DNA of 37,855 nucleotides, taken from the NCBI GenBank assembly GCA_003220345.1, contig QHSC01000089.1:1790-39644 (forward strand), read 5' to 3'. Position numbers and translations under genes: made by a program. The notes below the pieces were generated by a model. It did no database searches, had not been told where the DNA came from, and saw only the letters and a program-made list of their open reading frames with translations. The first letter of the stretch is position 1. Each line of letters opens with the position of its first letter. Of the stretch, positions 26,045-33,519 are shown piece after piece. Source of the stretch: Candidatus Rokuibacteriota bacterium (GTDB taxonomy: Bacteria; Methylomirabilota; Methylomirabilia; Rokubacteriales; CSP1-6).

Positions 26045-26625
26045 GCCATTACAAGGCCCCGCTCCATCGGCTCTTCGATCCCGTGGCGCGGCTTCTCTTC
26101 CGGGCGCGCCTCCGCCCCAATCACCTGACGGTGGCGGGACTGGGCGTGAGCATCGCCGCGGCCTACGTTTTCTCCATGGGGCGGCTGCGCTGGGGCGCCG
26201 TCCTTCTCGCCGTGGCCGGGCTCTTCGATTTCTTCGACGGCGCGGTGGCGCGCCTCGCCGGCTCGGACAGCGACTATGGCGCCTTCCTGGATTCCGTGGT
26301 GGACCGCTACTCGGACCTCGCCGTGCTCCTGGGCATCCTCGTCTACTACGAGACGCGTGGTGACACCACGGGCTCCATCGCCACCATGGCCACGCTCGCC
26401 GGCACCTTCATGGTCAGCTATACCAAGGCGCGGGCCCAGTCCATCGGTCTCCGCTGCGAGGTCGGCATCATGGAGCGCCCCGAGCGGCTCATCGCCCTGA
26501 TCGCGGGCGCCACCTTCCTCGTGCTCACGCCCATCATGGTGCTGCTCGCCGTCCTCACCAATGTCACGGCCGTCCAGCGCATCATCTACACGCGCCGGAT
26601 CGCCCGGGATCTGACGCTGCGGTAG
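26038..26625 (+). CDS. CDP-alcohol phosphatidyltransferase
   Basis: A 195-residue integral membrane enzyme that swaps CMP of a CDP-lipid for an alcohol headgroup. The defining motif DG(x2)AR(x8)G(x3)D(x3)D is complete: D67, G68, A71, R72, G81, D85 and D89. Five or six membrane helices surround it, and RPNHLTVAGLG lies at 26-36. The later SYTKARAQSIG and MERPERLI segments resemble phosphatidylinositol-phosphate or archaetidylinositol-phosphate synthases more than PgsA or PssA, so inositol phosphate is a reasonable guess for the acceptor. GTG at 26038 overlaps the glnD stop, giving coupled translation. Phosphatidylglycerophosphate synthase cannot be excluded. Confidence 0.88.
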   Translation: MLGHYKAPLHRLFDPVARLLFRARLRPNHLTVAGLGVSIAAAYVFSMGRLRWGAVLLAVAGLFDFFDGAVARLAGSDSDYGAFLDSVVDRYSDLAVLLGILVYYETRGDTTGSIATMATLAGTFMVSYTKARAQSIGLRCEVGIMERPERLIALIAGATFLVLTPIMVLLAVLTNVTAVQRIIYTRRIARDLTLR

Positions 26626-26628
26626 ACT
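26623..26628 (+). promoter_or_regulatory. Candidate internal -10 box before slt
   Basis: TAGACT ends 6 nt before the slt ATG at 26635 and includes the stop codon of the preceding gene. No Shine-Dalgarno sequence is present. Could give a separate leaderless transcript; the TAG being a stop codon lowers its weight. Confidence 0.3.
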
Positions 26629-26634
26629 CCCGAT

Positions 26635-28728
26635 ATGCGTCGCGCGTGCACGGCCGTGACGTGTGTTCTCTTCGTGGCGCTTCTCGCGTCCGCGTCGACG
26701 GCGGCGGGACCCGCGCCCGTCCGCCTGACTCCTGAAGCGCGCGACCGCTTCGCCGCGGCCCTCCAGAGCCATCGGGCGGCCGACTGGGCGACCGCCGCCC
26801 GCGAGTTTGCCGATCTCGCCCGCTCGGCGGCCCCCATCGCCGACTACGCGCTCCTCTATCACGCGGATAGCCTGGCCCGCCTGGGCGACGCCGCGAACGC
26901 GCGCCTGGTCGCCCAGCAGATTCCCGATCAGTGGCCCGACAGCCGTGCCGTATCCGCCGCCCTCATCCTCGCTGCCGAGCAGGCCTCGCGCGCGGGCGAC
27001 GAGGCAGGGGCCGCGGCCCTCTGGCGCCGTGTCCTCGATCGATTCCCGGATCTGCCTGATCTTCCGCGCGCGCGTCTGGCCTGGGCGCAGGCCCTCGGCA
27101 ATGCCGGGCGTCTCGGCGAGGCTGCGGTGGCGTATCGAGAGCTGTGGCTCCTTCTCCCCGCGTCCCCGCAGGGCGAGGCGGCGGCGCGCGAGCTCCGCGC
27201 CCTCGAGGGCCGCGGCGTCGCCCTGGCCGCGCTGACGCCTGTCCAGCGGGTGGAGCGCGCCGAGCGGCTCGTGGCGGCGGGAACAGCAGAGGCCGCGCGC
27301 AGCGAGGCCGAGCTTCTGCTCGCGGAGAAGCCCTCCACGGACGTGGCCCTGCGCGCCCTTCACGTGGTCATGGACGCCTCGCGGCGTCTCAATCGCGACG
27401 ACGCCGCGCTCCTCGCCGTCAACCGGGCCCTCGCCCTTGCCCCCGCCGACAAGCGCGCCCCCTGGATCCTCGACTCCGCGAAGATCCAGCAGAAGAAGAA
27501 TCGCGAGGGCGCCATCGTCCAGCTCGACCGGCTCGTCGCCGCCGAGCCCAAGAGCGCCGAGGCACCGGAGGCGTTGCTGCTCAAGGCGCGGCTCCTGGGA
27601 GCGGGGAGCGCGCCCAAGTCGGCGGAGCCCGTCTACGTCAAGCTGGCCCAGAGCTATCCGGAAAGCGACGAGGGTTTGGCCGCGACCTGGCGGCTCGGCT
27701 GGCTCTCCTGGCTGCGCGGCGACTATGGAGAGGCGATCGAGCGGTGGAGTCGTATCGCCTCGGTCCGGGCGGCCAGCCAGGGATACCGCGACGCTTCTGC
27801 GTACTGGATCGGCCGCGCCCACGCGGAGCTCGGCCAGACCGAGGCCGCGACCCGGCAGTTCGCTCAGCTCATCGCGGAGGCGCCGCGCAGCTACTACGGG
27901 ATCCTTGCCTCCCGCCGGGCGCCGCACGTCCAGCCGAGCCCTGGTCGCAATCCCGCCTCCGCCCAGCTCGCGGCATCGCTGCCCGCGGACCCTCGCGAGC
28001 TGCTCCAGGCCGAGGCGCCGTGGGCCCGCGTCGAGGCGCTGCGGGCGGTGGGGCTCGGCGACTACGCCGACGACGAGATGGATTCCATGGCGCGACGGGC
28101 GGCCGATAATCCCCGGCGGCTCTACGCGCTCTCCGCCGCCTATGCCCAGGAGTCGCGCTTCTACCTGTCCCTGCGCATTCTCAGGCGGAACTTCCTCGGG
28201 GTGGCGCGCAGCGCGCCGCCCGCGCCGCGGACCTTCTGGGATCTCTTCTATCCGATGGGATGGCGCAACGAGCTGACCGACGCCGCCTCGCGAGCGGTCC
28301 TCGATCCGTACCTCGTGGCGGCCATCGTGCGCGAGGAGTCCTCGTTCTATCCGCAGGCGCGCTCGCGCGTGGGGGCGCGCGGGCTCATGCAGCTCATGCC
28401 CACCACGGCGCGCCCGCTCGCCAAGAGCCGGGGGCTTCCCACGAGCGAGGAGTCGCTGGACGACCCTGCGGTCAATCTCGTCCTGGGCAGCGCCTACCTG
28501 AGCGTGCTCATGAAGGAGTTCGGCGAGCCCCGCCTGGCCGTGGCCGCCTACAATGCCGGCCCCACGAGCGTGCGCGAGTGGTGGAAGAGCCGGCCCACGG
28601 AGGATCTCGAGGTGTGGGTCGAGCTCATCCCCTACGGCGAGACCCGCCGCTTCGTCCGGCGCGTCATGCTCGCCTGGGAAGAGTATCGGCGTCTCTACGC
28701 TCCGGCGGCAGGGAACGTCAAGCCATGA
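26635..28728 (+). CDS. slt: Soluble-type lytic murein transglycosylase (Slt70-like)
   Basis: A 697-residue exported enzyme that cuts the MurNAc-GlcNAc bond of peptidoglycan, leaving 1,6-anhydro ends. It has a signal peptide over residues 1-23 (cut near STAAG). A long alpha-superhelical region of TPR-like repeats (about 30-520) forms the doughnut typical of Slt70. The C-terminal SLT domain has VREESSFYPQARS, with the catalytic glutamate at E568, then GARGLMQLMPTTA and AVAAYNAGPTSVREW. Length is a little above the E. coli protein. It begins 9 nt after the phosphatidyltransferase stop, and its own stop overlaps the RDD gene (ATGA). Confidence 0.92.
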   Translation: MRRACTAVTCVLFVALLASASTAAGPAPVRLTPEARDRFAAALQSHRAADWATAAREFADLARSAAPIADYALLYHADSLARLGDAANARLVAQQIPDQWPDSRAVSAALILAAEQASRAGDEAGAAALWRRVLDRFPDLPDLPRARLAWAQALGNAGRLGEAAVAYRELWLLLPASPQGEAAARELRALEGRGVALAALTPVQRVERAERLVAAGTAEAARSEAELLLAEKPSTDVALRALHVVMDASRRLNRDDAALLAVNRALALAPADKRAPWILDSAKIQQKKNREGAIVQLDRLVAAEPKSAEAPEALLLKARLLGAGSAPKSAEPVYVKLAQSYPESDEGLAATWRLGWLSWLRGDYGEAIERWSRIASVRAASQGYRDASAYWIGRAHAELGQTEAATRQFAQLIAEAPRSYYGILASRRAPHVQPSPGRNPASAQLAASLPADPRELLQAEAPWARVEALRAVGLGDYADDEMDSMARRAADNPRRLYALSAAYAQESRFYLSLRILRRNFLGVARSAPPAPRTFWDLFYPMGWRNELTDAASRAVLDPYLVAAIVREESSFYPQARSRVGARGLMQLMPTTARPLAKSRGLPTSEESLDDPAVNLVLGSAYLSVLMKEFGEPRLAVAAYNAGPTSVREWWKSRPTEDLEVWVELIPYGETRRFVRRVMLAWEEYRRLYAPAAGNVKP

Positions 28729-29231
28729 CGGAGCTGGTGGCAGCCGGCTTCTGGCGCCGCCTCGCCGCGCACTTCCTGGACTGTCTCGTCGGCTTCGGCG
28801 CCTGGCTCCTGGGCTCGATGTGGCTCTTGATCGGCGTCTGGGAGCTTCGCGGCGCCCCCAGCGATCTTCGAGAGATCTTCGTGCTCGCCCTGGCCGTGCC
28901 CGCCTTCGCGGTGGTTCTCCACCTCGCTTACCACGTTCTCATGCTCGTCGCGTGCGGCCAGACGCTGGGCAAGATGGCCGTGGGCGTGATCGTGGTGCGC
29001 CGCGACGGCGGTCCCGTCGGCGCGGCGGCGGCCTGTCTCCGCTGCCTGGGCGGCTTTCTCTCCGCCGCCTCCCTGGGATTGGGGTATGTGGGCATCCTGG
29101 TGACGCCGGAGCGACGCGGGCTGGCGGACATGCTGGCGGGTACGCGGGTGGTGGACGCGCGCTCGGCGCGCGCGGTGGCGGAGTCTGAGCCGGAAGCGCC
29201 GGCGGTGATCGAGCACCGGCTCAGCGCCTGA
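28725..29231 (+). CDS. RDD family membrane protein
   Basis: A 168-residue membrane protein. The RDD signature is at the N-terminus (FWRRLAAHFLDCLV, with the spaced arginine and aspartate), followed by two hydrophobic segments (about 22-40 and 48-75), then GQTLGKMAVGVIVVRRDGG, and at the end LADMLAGTRVVDAR. RDD proteins are small inner-membrane proteins, some of which act in ion transport; most are uncharacterised. The ATG overlaps the slt stop (ATGA), making it the last gene of the glnD run. Its tail of about 25 residues is low-complexity alanine and glutamate. Converges on the M48 protease gene. Confidence 0.88.
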   Translation: MTELVAAGFWRRLAAHFLDCLVGFGAWLLGSMWLLIGVWELRGAPSDLREIFVLALAVPAFAVVLHLAYHVLMLVACGQTLGKMAVGVIVVRRDGGPVGAAAACLRCLGGFLSAASLGLGYVGILVTPERRGLADMLAGTRVVDARSARAVAESEPEAPAVIEHRLSA

Positions 29232-29246
29232 CGGACGCCCCGCCCG

Positions 29247-29936
29247 TCACCGCTTCTTGGAGGGCCCCTCGGCGACGGCGGCCGGCTCGAGCGGCTCGAG
29301 CGCCTTGAGCCGGTCCTCGAGGGTGGGATGGGTGTCCAGCACGCTCCCGCCCTCGTCGCGAGTGCGGACGAGCACGGCGTCCACCGCGCGAAGCGACTCG
29401 GCGAGGCTCCGGCGCGGCGAGGGATTGCCCATGGCGCGAAGGATCTCGATGGCCCGCTGGTCGGCGGCGAACTCCTGCTGGCGCGAGAAGGCGCGTACCA
29501 CGAGAGGATTGACGACGAAGTCGAGGAGTCCCACGCCGGGGGCAAAGAAGCCCGCGGTGCCGAAGCCCGCGTTGAGCGACAGAGCGAGGCGTCGGCGGGT
29601 GCCGACGTGATCGAGCACCTCGTGGGCGACCTCGTGGGCGACGGCGGCCTCGAGCACCGGGCTCGGTAGCCGGGCCAGACCGTCCGTGATGTAGAAGGTC
29701 GCGTCTTCGTCCGTATAGGCCGCGGCATGCTGGCTCTTGATGAAGGCAAAGCTATAACGCGTGGGATCGTCACCGGCCGCGACGGCGGCGCGGTGCAGGA
29801 TATGGGCGACGCGGACGGTGTTCGGATCCGCGGGCGAGGGATAGTACGTACCCACGGGCAGGGAGGCACAGCCGGCCGACCAGGCGGCCACGGCGACGAT
29901 CACGAGCAGGGCGCGTTGTCGCATCGGGAGGAACAT
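29247..29936 (-). CDS. M48 family metalloprotease, probable lipoprotein
   Basis: A 229-residue zinc protease. The metal site is HEVAH (H101, E102, H105), with a third ligand E155 in RQQEFAADQ, which also provides the family's ExxxD. The N-terminal sequence has a hydrophobic signal ending SAGC at 20-23, a near-match to a lipobox, so the protein is probably anchored to a membrane on the outer side. The body lacks the multiple membrane helices of HtpX and resembles BepA/LoiP-type envelope proteases without the TPR part. Its role would be in outer-membrane or periplasmic quality control. ATG at 29936 is used; an in-frame ATG at 29924 is possible. Confidence 0.87.
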   Translation of the reverse strand: MFLPMRQRALLVIVAVAAWSAGCASLPVGTYYPSPADPNTVRVAHILHRAAVAAGDDPTRYSFAFIKSQHAAAYTDEDATFYITDGLARLPSPVLEAAVAHEVAHEVLDHVGTRRRLALSLNAGFGTAGFFAPGVGLLDFVVNPLVVRAFSRQQEFAADQRAIEILRAMGNPSPRRSLAESLRAVDAVLVRTRDEGGSVLDTHPTLEDRLKALEPLEPAAVAEGPSKKR

Positions 29937-29981
29937 CCTATCGCCCGGACCTTCTCATAATCAAGAAAACCCAGTGCCGCG

Positions 29982-30536
29982 CTAAGGGTCGTCGGGACGG
30001 ATGGTCTCCCACTCCGCTTCGAAGGCACTGGCCAGGGCCGGGCAATCGAAGGCCAGGATATTCTCCCGGTTCCGACCCTCCGCCCCCTCGGTCCAGTTGA
30101 AGCTCCCCGTGACGACCCAGCGGCCGTCCACGATCGCGAACTTGTCGTGGAGCAGTCGCCCCACGCGGGAGACTTCCACCTCGATGCCGGCCGCACGTAG
30201 CCGTGCCAGGAGCGCGGCCTGAGTCTTGCCCGCGCTCTGGAGATGGTCGGCCTTGATGGAGACGCGGACACCGGCCCGGGCGAGATCCAGCAGCGCCTGC
30301 TCGATCTTGCGGCTGGTCAGCCCGTAGATCGCGATGCGCACCGAGACGCGGGCCTGGGTGAGAGTGTCGACGACGAGGGCCTCGGCGCCGCCATGAGGAG
30401 AGAAGCGGGCGGTCCCCGGGCAGCTGAACTCCGCTTCCGGAGGGTGCTGGGCGTGGGAGGCGAAAGCCGGGCGGGAAGCGGGAGCGAGAAGCGTCAGCGC
30501 GAGCGCCCACCCTGCCCATGGTCGGGGCCGGATCAC
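29982..30536 (-). CDS. Secreted phospholipase D-family nuclease-like protein, single HKD motif
   Basis: A 184-residue protein with a signal peptide (about 1-27, AFASHA at the cut) and one phospholipase D-type domain. The HKD motif is H130, K132 and D137 in LLHDKFAIVDG, followed by the conserved GSFNWTEGAE and RNRENI. One HKD per chain and this size match Nuc-type endonucleases, which work as dimers with one active site at the interface. It probably degrades DNA in the periplasm or outside, though single-HKD phospholipases exist. GTG at 30536 follows GATAAT by 6 nt and lacks a ribosome-binding site. Convergence with no neighbour; M48 gene lies downstream on the same strand. Confidence 0.86.
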   Translation of the reverse strand: MIRPRPWAGWALALTLLAPASRPAFASHAQHPPEAEFSCPGTARFSPHGGAEALVVDTLTQARVSVRIAIYGLTSRKIEQALLDLARAGVRVSIKADHLQSAGKTQAALLARLRAAGIEVEVSRVGRLLHDKFAIVDGRWVVTGSFNWTEGAEGRNRENILAFDCPALASAFEAEWETIRPDDP

Positions 30537-30542
30537 CTGGTC

Positions 30543-30548
30543 ATTATC
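30543..30548 (-). promoter_or_regulatory. Candidate -10 box of the secreted nuclease gene
   Basis: On the minus strand GATAAT ends 6 nt before the GTG start. A TTGGGC 17 nt further upstream is a poor -35. No Shine-Dalgarno sequence follows, so the transcript may be leaderless. Confidence 0.4.
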
Positions 30549-30649
30549 TCAATGGGGGCGCGCAGGCCCAACCTTTCCCGGTCGAGCGAACCTATTCCCG
30601 CGCGAACCTGTTAGGATAATGAGGAGTCAAATGGGAGGGAGGTCGACCC

Positions 30650-31612
30650 ATGCTGATCAAGCGTGACCAGGACAGAAAACGGCGCGGAGAGGACATTCCG
30701 GCCTCTGAGATCACCGCGGAGCGGCTTTATCTCGACCGCCGGGCCTTCATTGCAGGCGCGGCCGCGCTGGCCCTGGCCCCGTCCCCTGTGAGAGCCGAGA
30801 ATCATCTCGCCCCGCTCAAGGCGGCCAAGAACCCGGCCTTCACGCTGCCCGATGCGCTGACCTCCTACAAGAACGTCACCTCCTACAACAACTTCTATGA
30901 GTTCGGCACCAACAAGGAGGACCCGGAGCGTCTGCAGGCTTCGCTGAAGACGCGACCGTGGACGGTCAAGGTCGAGGGGCACTGCGCCAAGCCCAAGACC
31001 TTCGACATCGAGGAGCTCCTGAAGTTCTCCCTCGAGGAGCGCGTCTACCGGCTCCGCTGCGTGGAGGCATGGTCCATGGTCATACCGTGGATCGGTTTTC
31101 CCCTGAGGGATCTGCTCAAGCGTGTGGAGCCCACGGGCCAGGCCAAGTACGTCGAGTTCACCACCCTCGTCAACCCCGACATGTTTCCCGGGCAGAAGCG
31201 GGGATTCTTCGGCTTCTCCCTCGACTGGCCCTACACGGAGGGGCTCCGGCTCGACGAGGCAATGCATCCGCTGACCCTCATGACCGTCGGGCTCTACGGC
31301 CAGGTGCTGCCGAACCAGAACGGCGCGCCGTTCCGCGTGGTGATCCCGTGGAAGTATGGCTTCAAGAGCGCGAAGTCCCTGGTGAAGATCCGCCTGACCG
31401 CCGAGGAACCCAAGACCGCCTGGAACAAGGCCGCCCCGAGCGAGTACGGCTTTTACTCGAACGTGAACCCGCAGGTCGATCATCCGCGCTGGAGCCAGGC
31501 GACGGAGCGGCGCATTCCCGAGGTGCGTCGCCGGGAGACCCTCATGTTCAACGGGTACGGCGATCAGGTCGCGTCGATGTACACGGGGATGGACCTGAAG
31601 AAGTTCTACTAG
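30650..31612 (+). CDS. msrP: Protein-methionine-sulfoxide reductase catalytic subunit MsrP
   Basis: A 320-residue periplasmic molybdopterin enzyme that repairs oxidised methionine in envelope proteins. The N-terminus has a twin-arginine signal (DRRAFIAG, R30 and R31, then a hydrophobic core, cut near VRAEN at 47-51), as expected for a cofactor-loaded Tat substrate. The Mo-ligand cysteine is C137 in [30 protein letters not shown] and the closing [10 protein letters not shown] are family hallmarks. GGAGGGAGG lies 8 nt before the ATG. A GATAAT at 30615-30620 could be its -10. The membrane partner MsrQ starts 7 nt downstream. Confidence 0.95.
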   Translation: MLIKRDQDRKRRGEDIPASEITAERLYLDRRAFIAGAAALALAPSPVRAENHLAPLKAAKNPAFTLPDALTSYKNVTSYNNFYEFGTNKEDPERLQASLKTRPWTVKVEGHCAKPKTFDIEELLKFSLEERVYRLRCVEAWSMVIPWIGFPLRDLLKRVEPTGQAKYVEFTTLVNPDMFPGQKRGFFGFSLDWPYTEGLRLDEAMHPLTLMTVGLYGQVLPNQNGAPFRVVIPWKYGFKSAKSLVKIRLTAEEPKTAWNKAAPSEYGFYSNVNPQVDHPRWSQATERRIPEVRRRETLMFNGYGDQVASMYTGMDLKKFY

Positions 31613-31619
31613 GGCTCGC

Positions 31620-32312
31620 GTGGCGTATCGCGGTCGGGTCGTCCTCAAGGCCGCCGTCTGGGTGGCCAGCCTCTGGCCGCTCGGGGTGCTGGTGCGCGGC
31701 TGGCTCGCGGACGATCTCACCGCCAATCCCATCGATTACGTCACGCGCACCCTGGGGCTCACCGCCCTCGTCCTGCTTCTCACCAGCCTCGGCATGACCC
31801 CGCTGCGCATCCTGTTCCGCTGGTCCTGGCCTATCCAGCTCCGGCGACTCCTCGGCCTCCTGGCCTTCTTCTACATCTGTGTCCACTTCTCCGTCTGGAT
31901 AGGTCTCGACCACTTCTTTGCCTGGAAGCGCATGGGACAGGATGTCCTCAAGCGGCCCTTCATCACGGTGGGCGTGCTCGCCCTCGCGCTGCTCATCCCG
32001 CTCGCCATCACCTCGACGCAGGGCATGATCAAGCGCCTTGGCGGCGCCCGATGGCGGCTGCTCCACCGCCTCGTCTGTGTGGCGGGCGTGCTCGGGGTCC
32101 TCCACTTCCTGTGGCTGGCCAAGAAGGGCCGTACCACACCCTACTACTACGCCATCGTGCTCGGAGTGCTGCTCGCCGTGCGCCTCTGGGACTGGGGACG
32201 GAAGCGGCTCGCCTCGAAAGCGTTAAAACACGAACCCTCTCCCCCACTGGGGGAGAGGGTCGCGGTTCGAGCTGAGACGCTCGCTTCGAGCGACGAGGCG
32301 AGGGCTGAGTAA
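31620..32312 (+). CDS. msrQ: Heme-binding membrane subunit MsrQ
   Basis: A 230-residue inner-membrane cytochrome b-type protein that carries electrons from the respiratory chain to MsrP. About six hydrophobic segments are present; candidate heme histidines are in YICVHFSVWIGLDH and in LLHRLVCVAGVLGVLHFLW, and RRLLGLLAFFY fits the ferric-reductase-like transmembrane domain. GTG at 31620 is 7 nt after the msrP stop. The normal protein seems to end around residue 204. The last 25 or so codons (HEPSPPLGERV onward) are supplied by the dispersed repeat at 32235-32312, so the C-terminal tail is repeat-encoded and probably not functional. Confidence 0.92.
   Translation: MAYRGRVVLKAAVWVASLWPLGVLVRGWLADDLTANPIDYVTRTLGLTALVLLLTSLGMTPLRILFRWSWPIQLRRLLGLLAFFYICVHFSVWIGLDHFFAWKRMGQDVLKRPFITVGVLALALLIPLAITSTQGMIKRLGGARWRLLHRLVCVAGVLGVLHFLWLAKKGRTTPYYYAIVLGVLLAVRLWDWGRKRLASKALKHEPSPPLGERVAVRAETLASSDEARAE
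32235..32312 (+). repeat. Dispersed palindromic repeat, copy B
   Basis: An 11-bp perfect hairpin (32235-32245 with 32249-32259, loop ACT) followed by the tail GTTCGAGCTGAGACGCTCGC ... GGCGAGGGCTGAGTA to 32312. It matches copy A in both parts and matches copy C, inverted, in the tail. The element sits between msrQ and the convergent Fe-S gene and is translated as the msrQ C-terminus; the msrQ TAA falls just at its end. Confidence 0.85.
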
Positions 32313-32326
32313 AAGAGCCTTGGTCG

Positions 32327-32605
32327 TTACTTGGCTGGCGTGTAGTAAGGGTTGGTGCCGGACGCGTGATCGGTGGAGTCCAGCACTTCCTCGATCTCCG
32401 GAAGCTCTTCCTTGATGAGGCGCTCGATGCCGGCCTTCAGCGTGACGTCCGCCGCGCCGCAGCCCTGACAGCCGCCGCCCATCTGGATGTAGACCTTGTT
32501 GTCCTTGACTTCCATCAGCTGGACGAAGCCACCATGGCCCGCCACGGCCGGATTGATGGTCGAGTCGATCAGCTCCTGCACCTTGGCCGCCAGATCCTCG
32601 CTCAT
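32327..32605 (-). CDS. NifU C-terminal-type Fe-S cluster scaffold protein
   Basis: A 92-residue protein made only of a NifU C-terminal (Nfu) domain. The cluster-binding CxxC is C46 and C49 in GGGCQGCGAAD; preceding it are INPAVAGHGGFVQLMEV (18-34) and a strand VYIQM. In dimers, the two CxxC pairs carry a [4Fe-4S] cluster for delivery to target enzymes. It lacks the A-type domain of NfuA and the IscU part of NifU. GGGAGG lies upstream of the ATG. Single gene; the C-terminal 20 residues after LPEIEEVLD are variable. Converges on msrQ. Confidence 0.92.
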   Translation of the reverse strand: MSEDLAAKVQELIDSTINPAVAGHGGFVQLMEVKDNKVYIQMGGGCQGCGAADVTLKAGIERLIKEELPEIEEVLDSTDHASGTNPYYTPAK

Positions 32606-32721
32606 GTCCTCACCTCCCTGGGGGGCCTAGTCTACACCCGTCGGCTGCGCGAATGCGAGCTTGCCTTGACAGCCGGGGCGGGCCCCCCTAGCATCGCGCG
32701 AGACCCTACCGGGAGGCCCTC

Positions 32722-33519
32722 ATGGACTACGCCGACTACCAGCACCTGCTGTTCGACCGCCGTCCGAACGGTGTCGTGCTCATCACCATCAATCGCCCCG
32801 AGGTGATGAACGCCACCAACGCGCGCCTGCACTGGGAGCTGACCCAGGTATGGTTGACCATCGACGCCGACCCCGCGGCGCGTGTGGCCCTCGTGACGGG
32901 GGCGGGGCGCGCCTTCTCGGCGGGTGGGGACATCTCGCTCGTGGAGGAGATGACGACGAATCGCGAGGCGGTGGCCCGCACGTTGCGCGAGGCCGCCGAC
33001 CTCGTCTACAACATGATCAATCTCGACAAGCCGGTGATCTCCGCCATCAATGGGGTGGCCGTCGGCGCCGGCCTCGTGGTCGCCCTCCTCGCCGACGTCA
33101 GCATCATCTCCGAGACGGCCCGGTTCACCGACGGCCACACGCGCCTCGGGGTGGCTGCGGGCGATCACGCCGCCATCATCTGGCCTCTCCTCTGCGGCAT
33201 GGCCAAGGCCAAGTACTATCTCCTCACGAGCGACTTCATCGACGGCCGTGAGGCCGAACGCATCGGGCTCGTCAGCCGCTGCGTCCCCGCGGACAAGGTC
33301 ATGGAGACGGCGCTGGGCGTGGCCGAGGCGCTGGCCGGAGGCAGCCAGCACGCGATCCGGTTCACCAAGCGCGCGCTCAACAACTGGCTGCGCCAGGCCG
33401 GCCCCATCTTCGACCAGTCCCTGGCCCTCGAGATGCTGTGCTTTGGCTTCGAGGATGTGAAGGAAGGCGCCCGCGCCATACGCGAGAAGCGCGCCCCGTC
33501 CTTTCCTTCGGCGCGGTGA
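32722..33519 (+). CDS. Enoyl-CoA hydratase/isomerase family protein (crotonase)
   Basis: A 265-residue crotonase-fold enzyme. The oxyanion-hole segments are visible: AFSAGGDIS (65-72) and VAVGAGLVVALLADVSI (112-128). By alignment to the rat hydratase, both classical catalytic glutamates are replaced, by V119 and H139. The GVAAGDHAA loop instead carries D148, as in a subfamily reading AGDGG. It is therefore probably not a standard enoyl-CoA hydratase, and the reaction on its acyl-CoA is open. GGGAGG lies 6 nt before the ATG. Its stop overlaps the GTG of the TPR gene. No other beta-oxidation gene is in the window. Confidence 0.87.
   Translation: MDYADYQHLLFDRRPNGVVLITINRPEVMNATNARLHWELTQVWLTIDADPAARVALVTGAGRAFSAGGDISLVEEMTTNREAVARTLREAADLVYNMINLDKPVISAINGVAVGAGLVVALLADVSIISETARFTDGHTRLGVAAGDHAAIIWPLLCGMAKAKYYLLTSDFIDGREAERIGLVSRCVPADKVMETALGVAEALAGGSQHAIRFTKRALNNWLRQAGPIFDQSLALEMLCFGFEDVKEGARAIREKRAPSFPSAR

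Noticed and set aside
32252-32312. tRNA T-arm resemblance (GGTTCGAG) in the repeat tails
   Set aside because: No acceptor, D-arm or anticodon structure can be built around it; it is part of the repeat unit.
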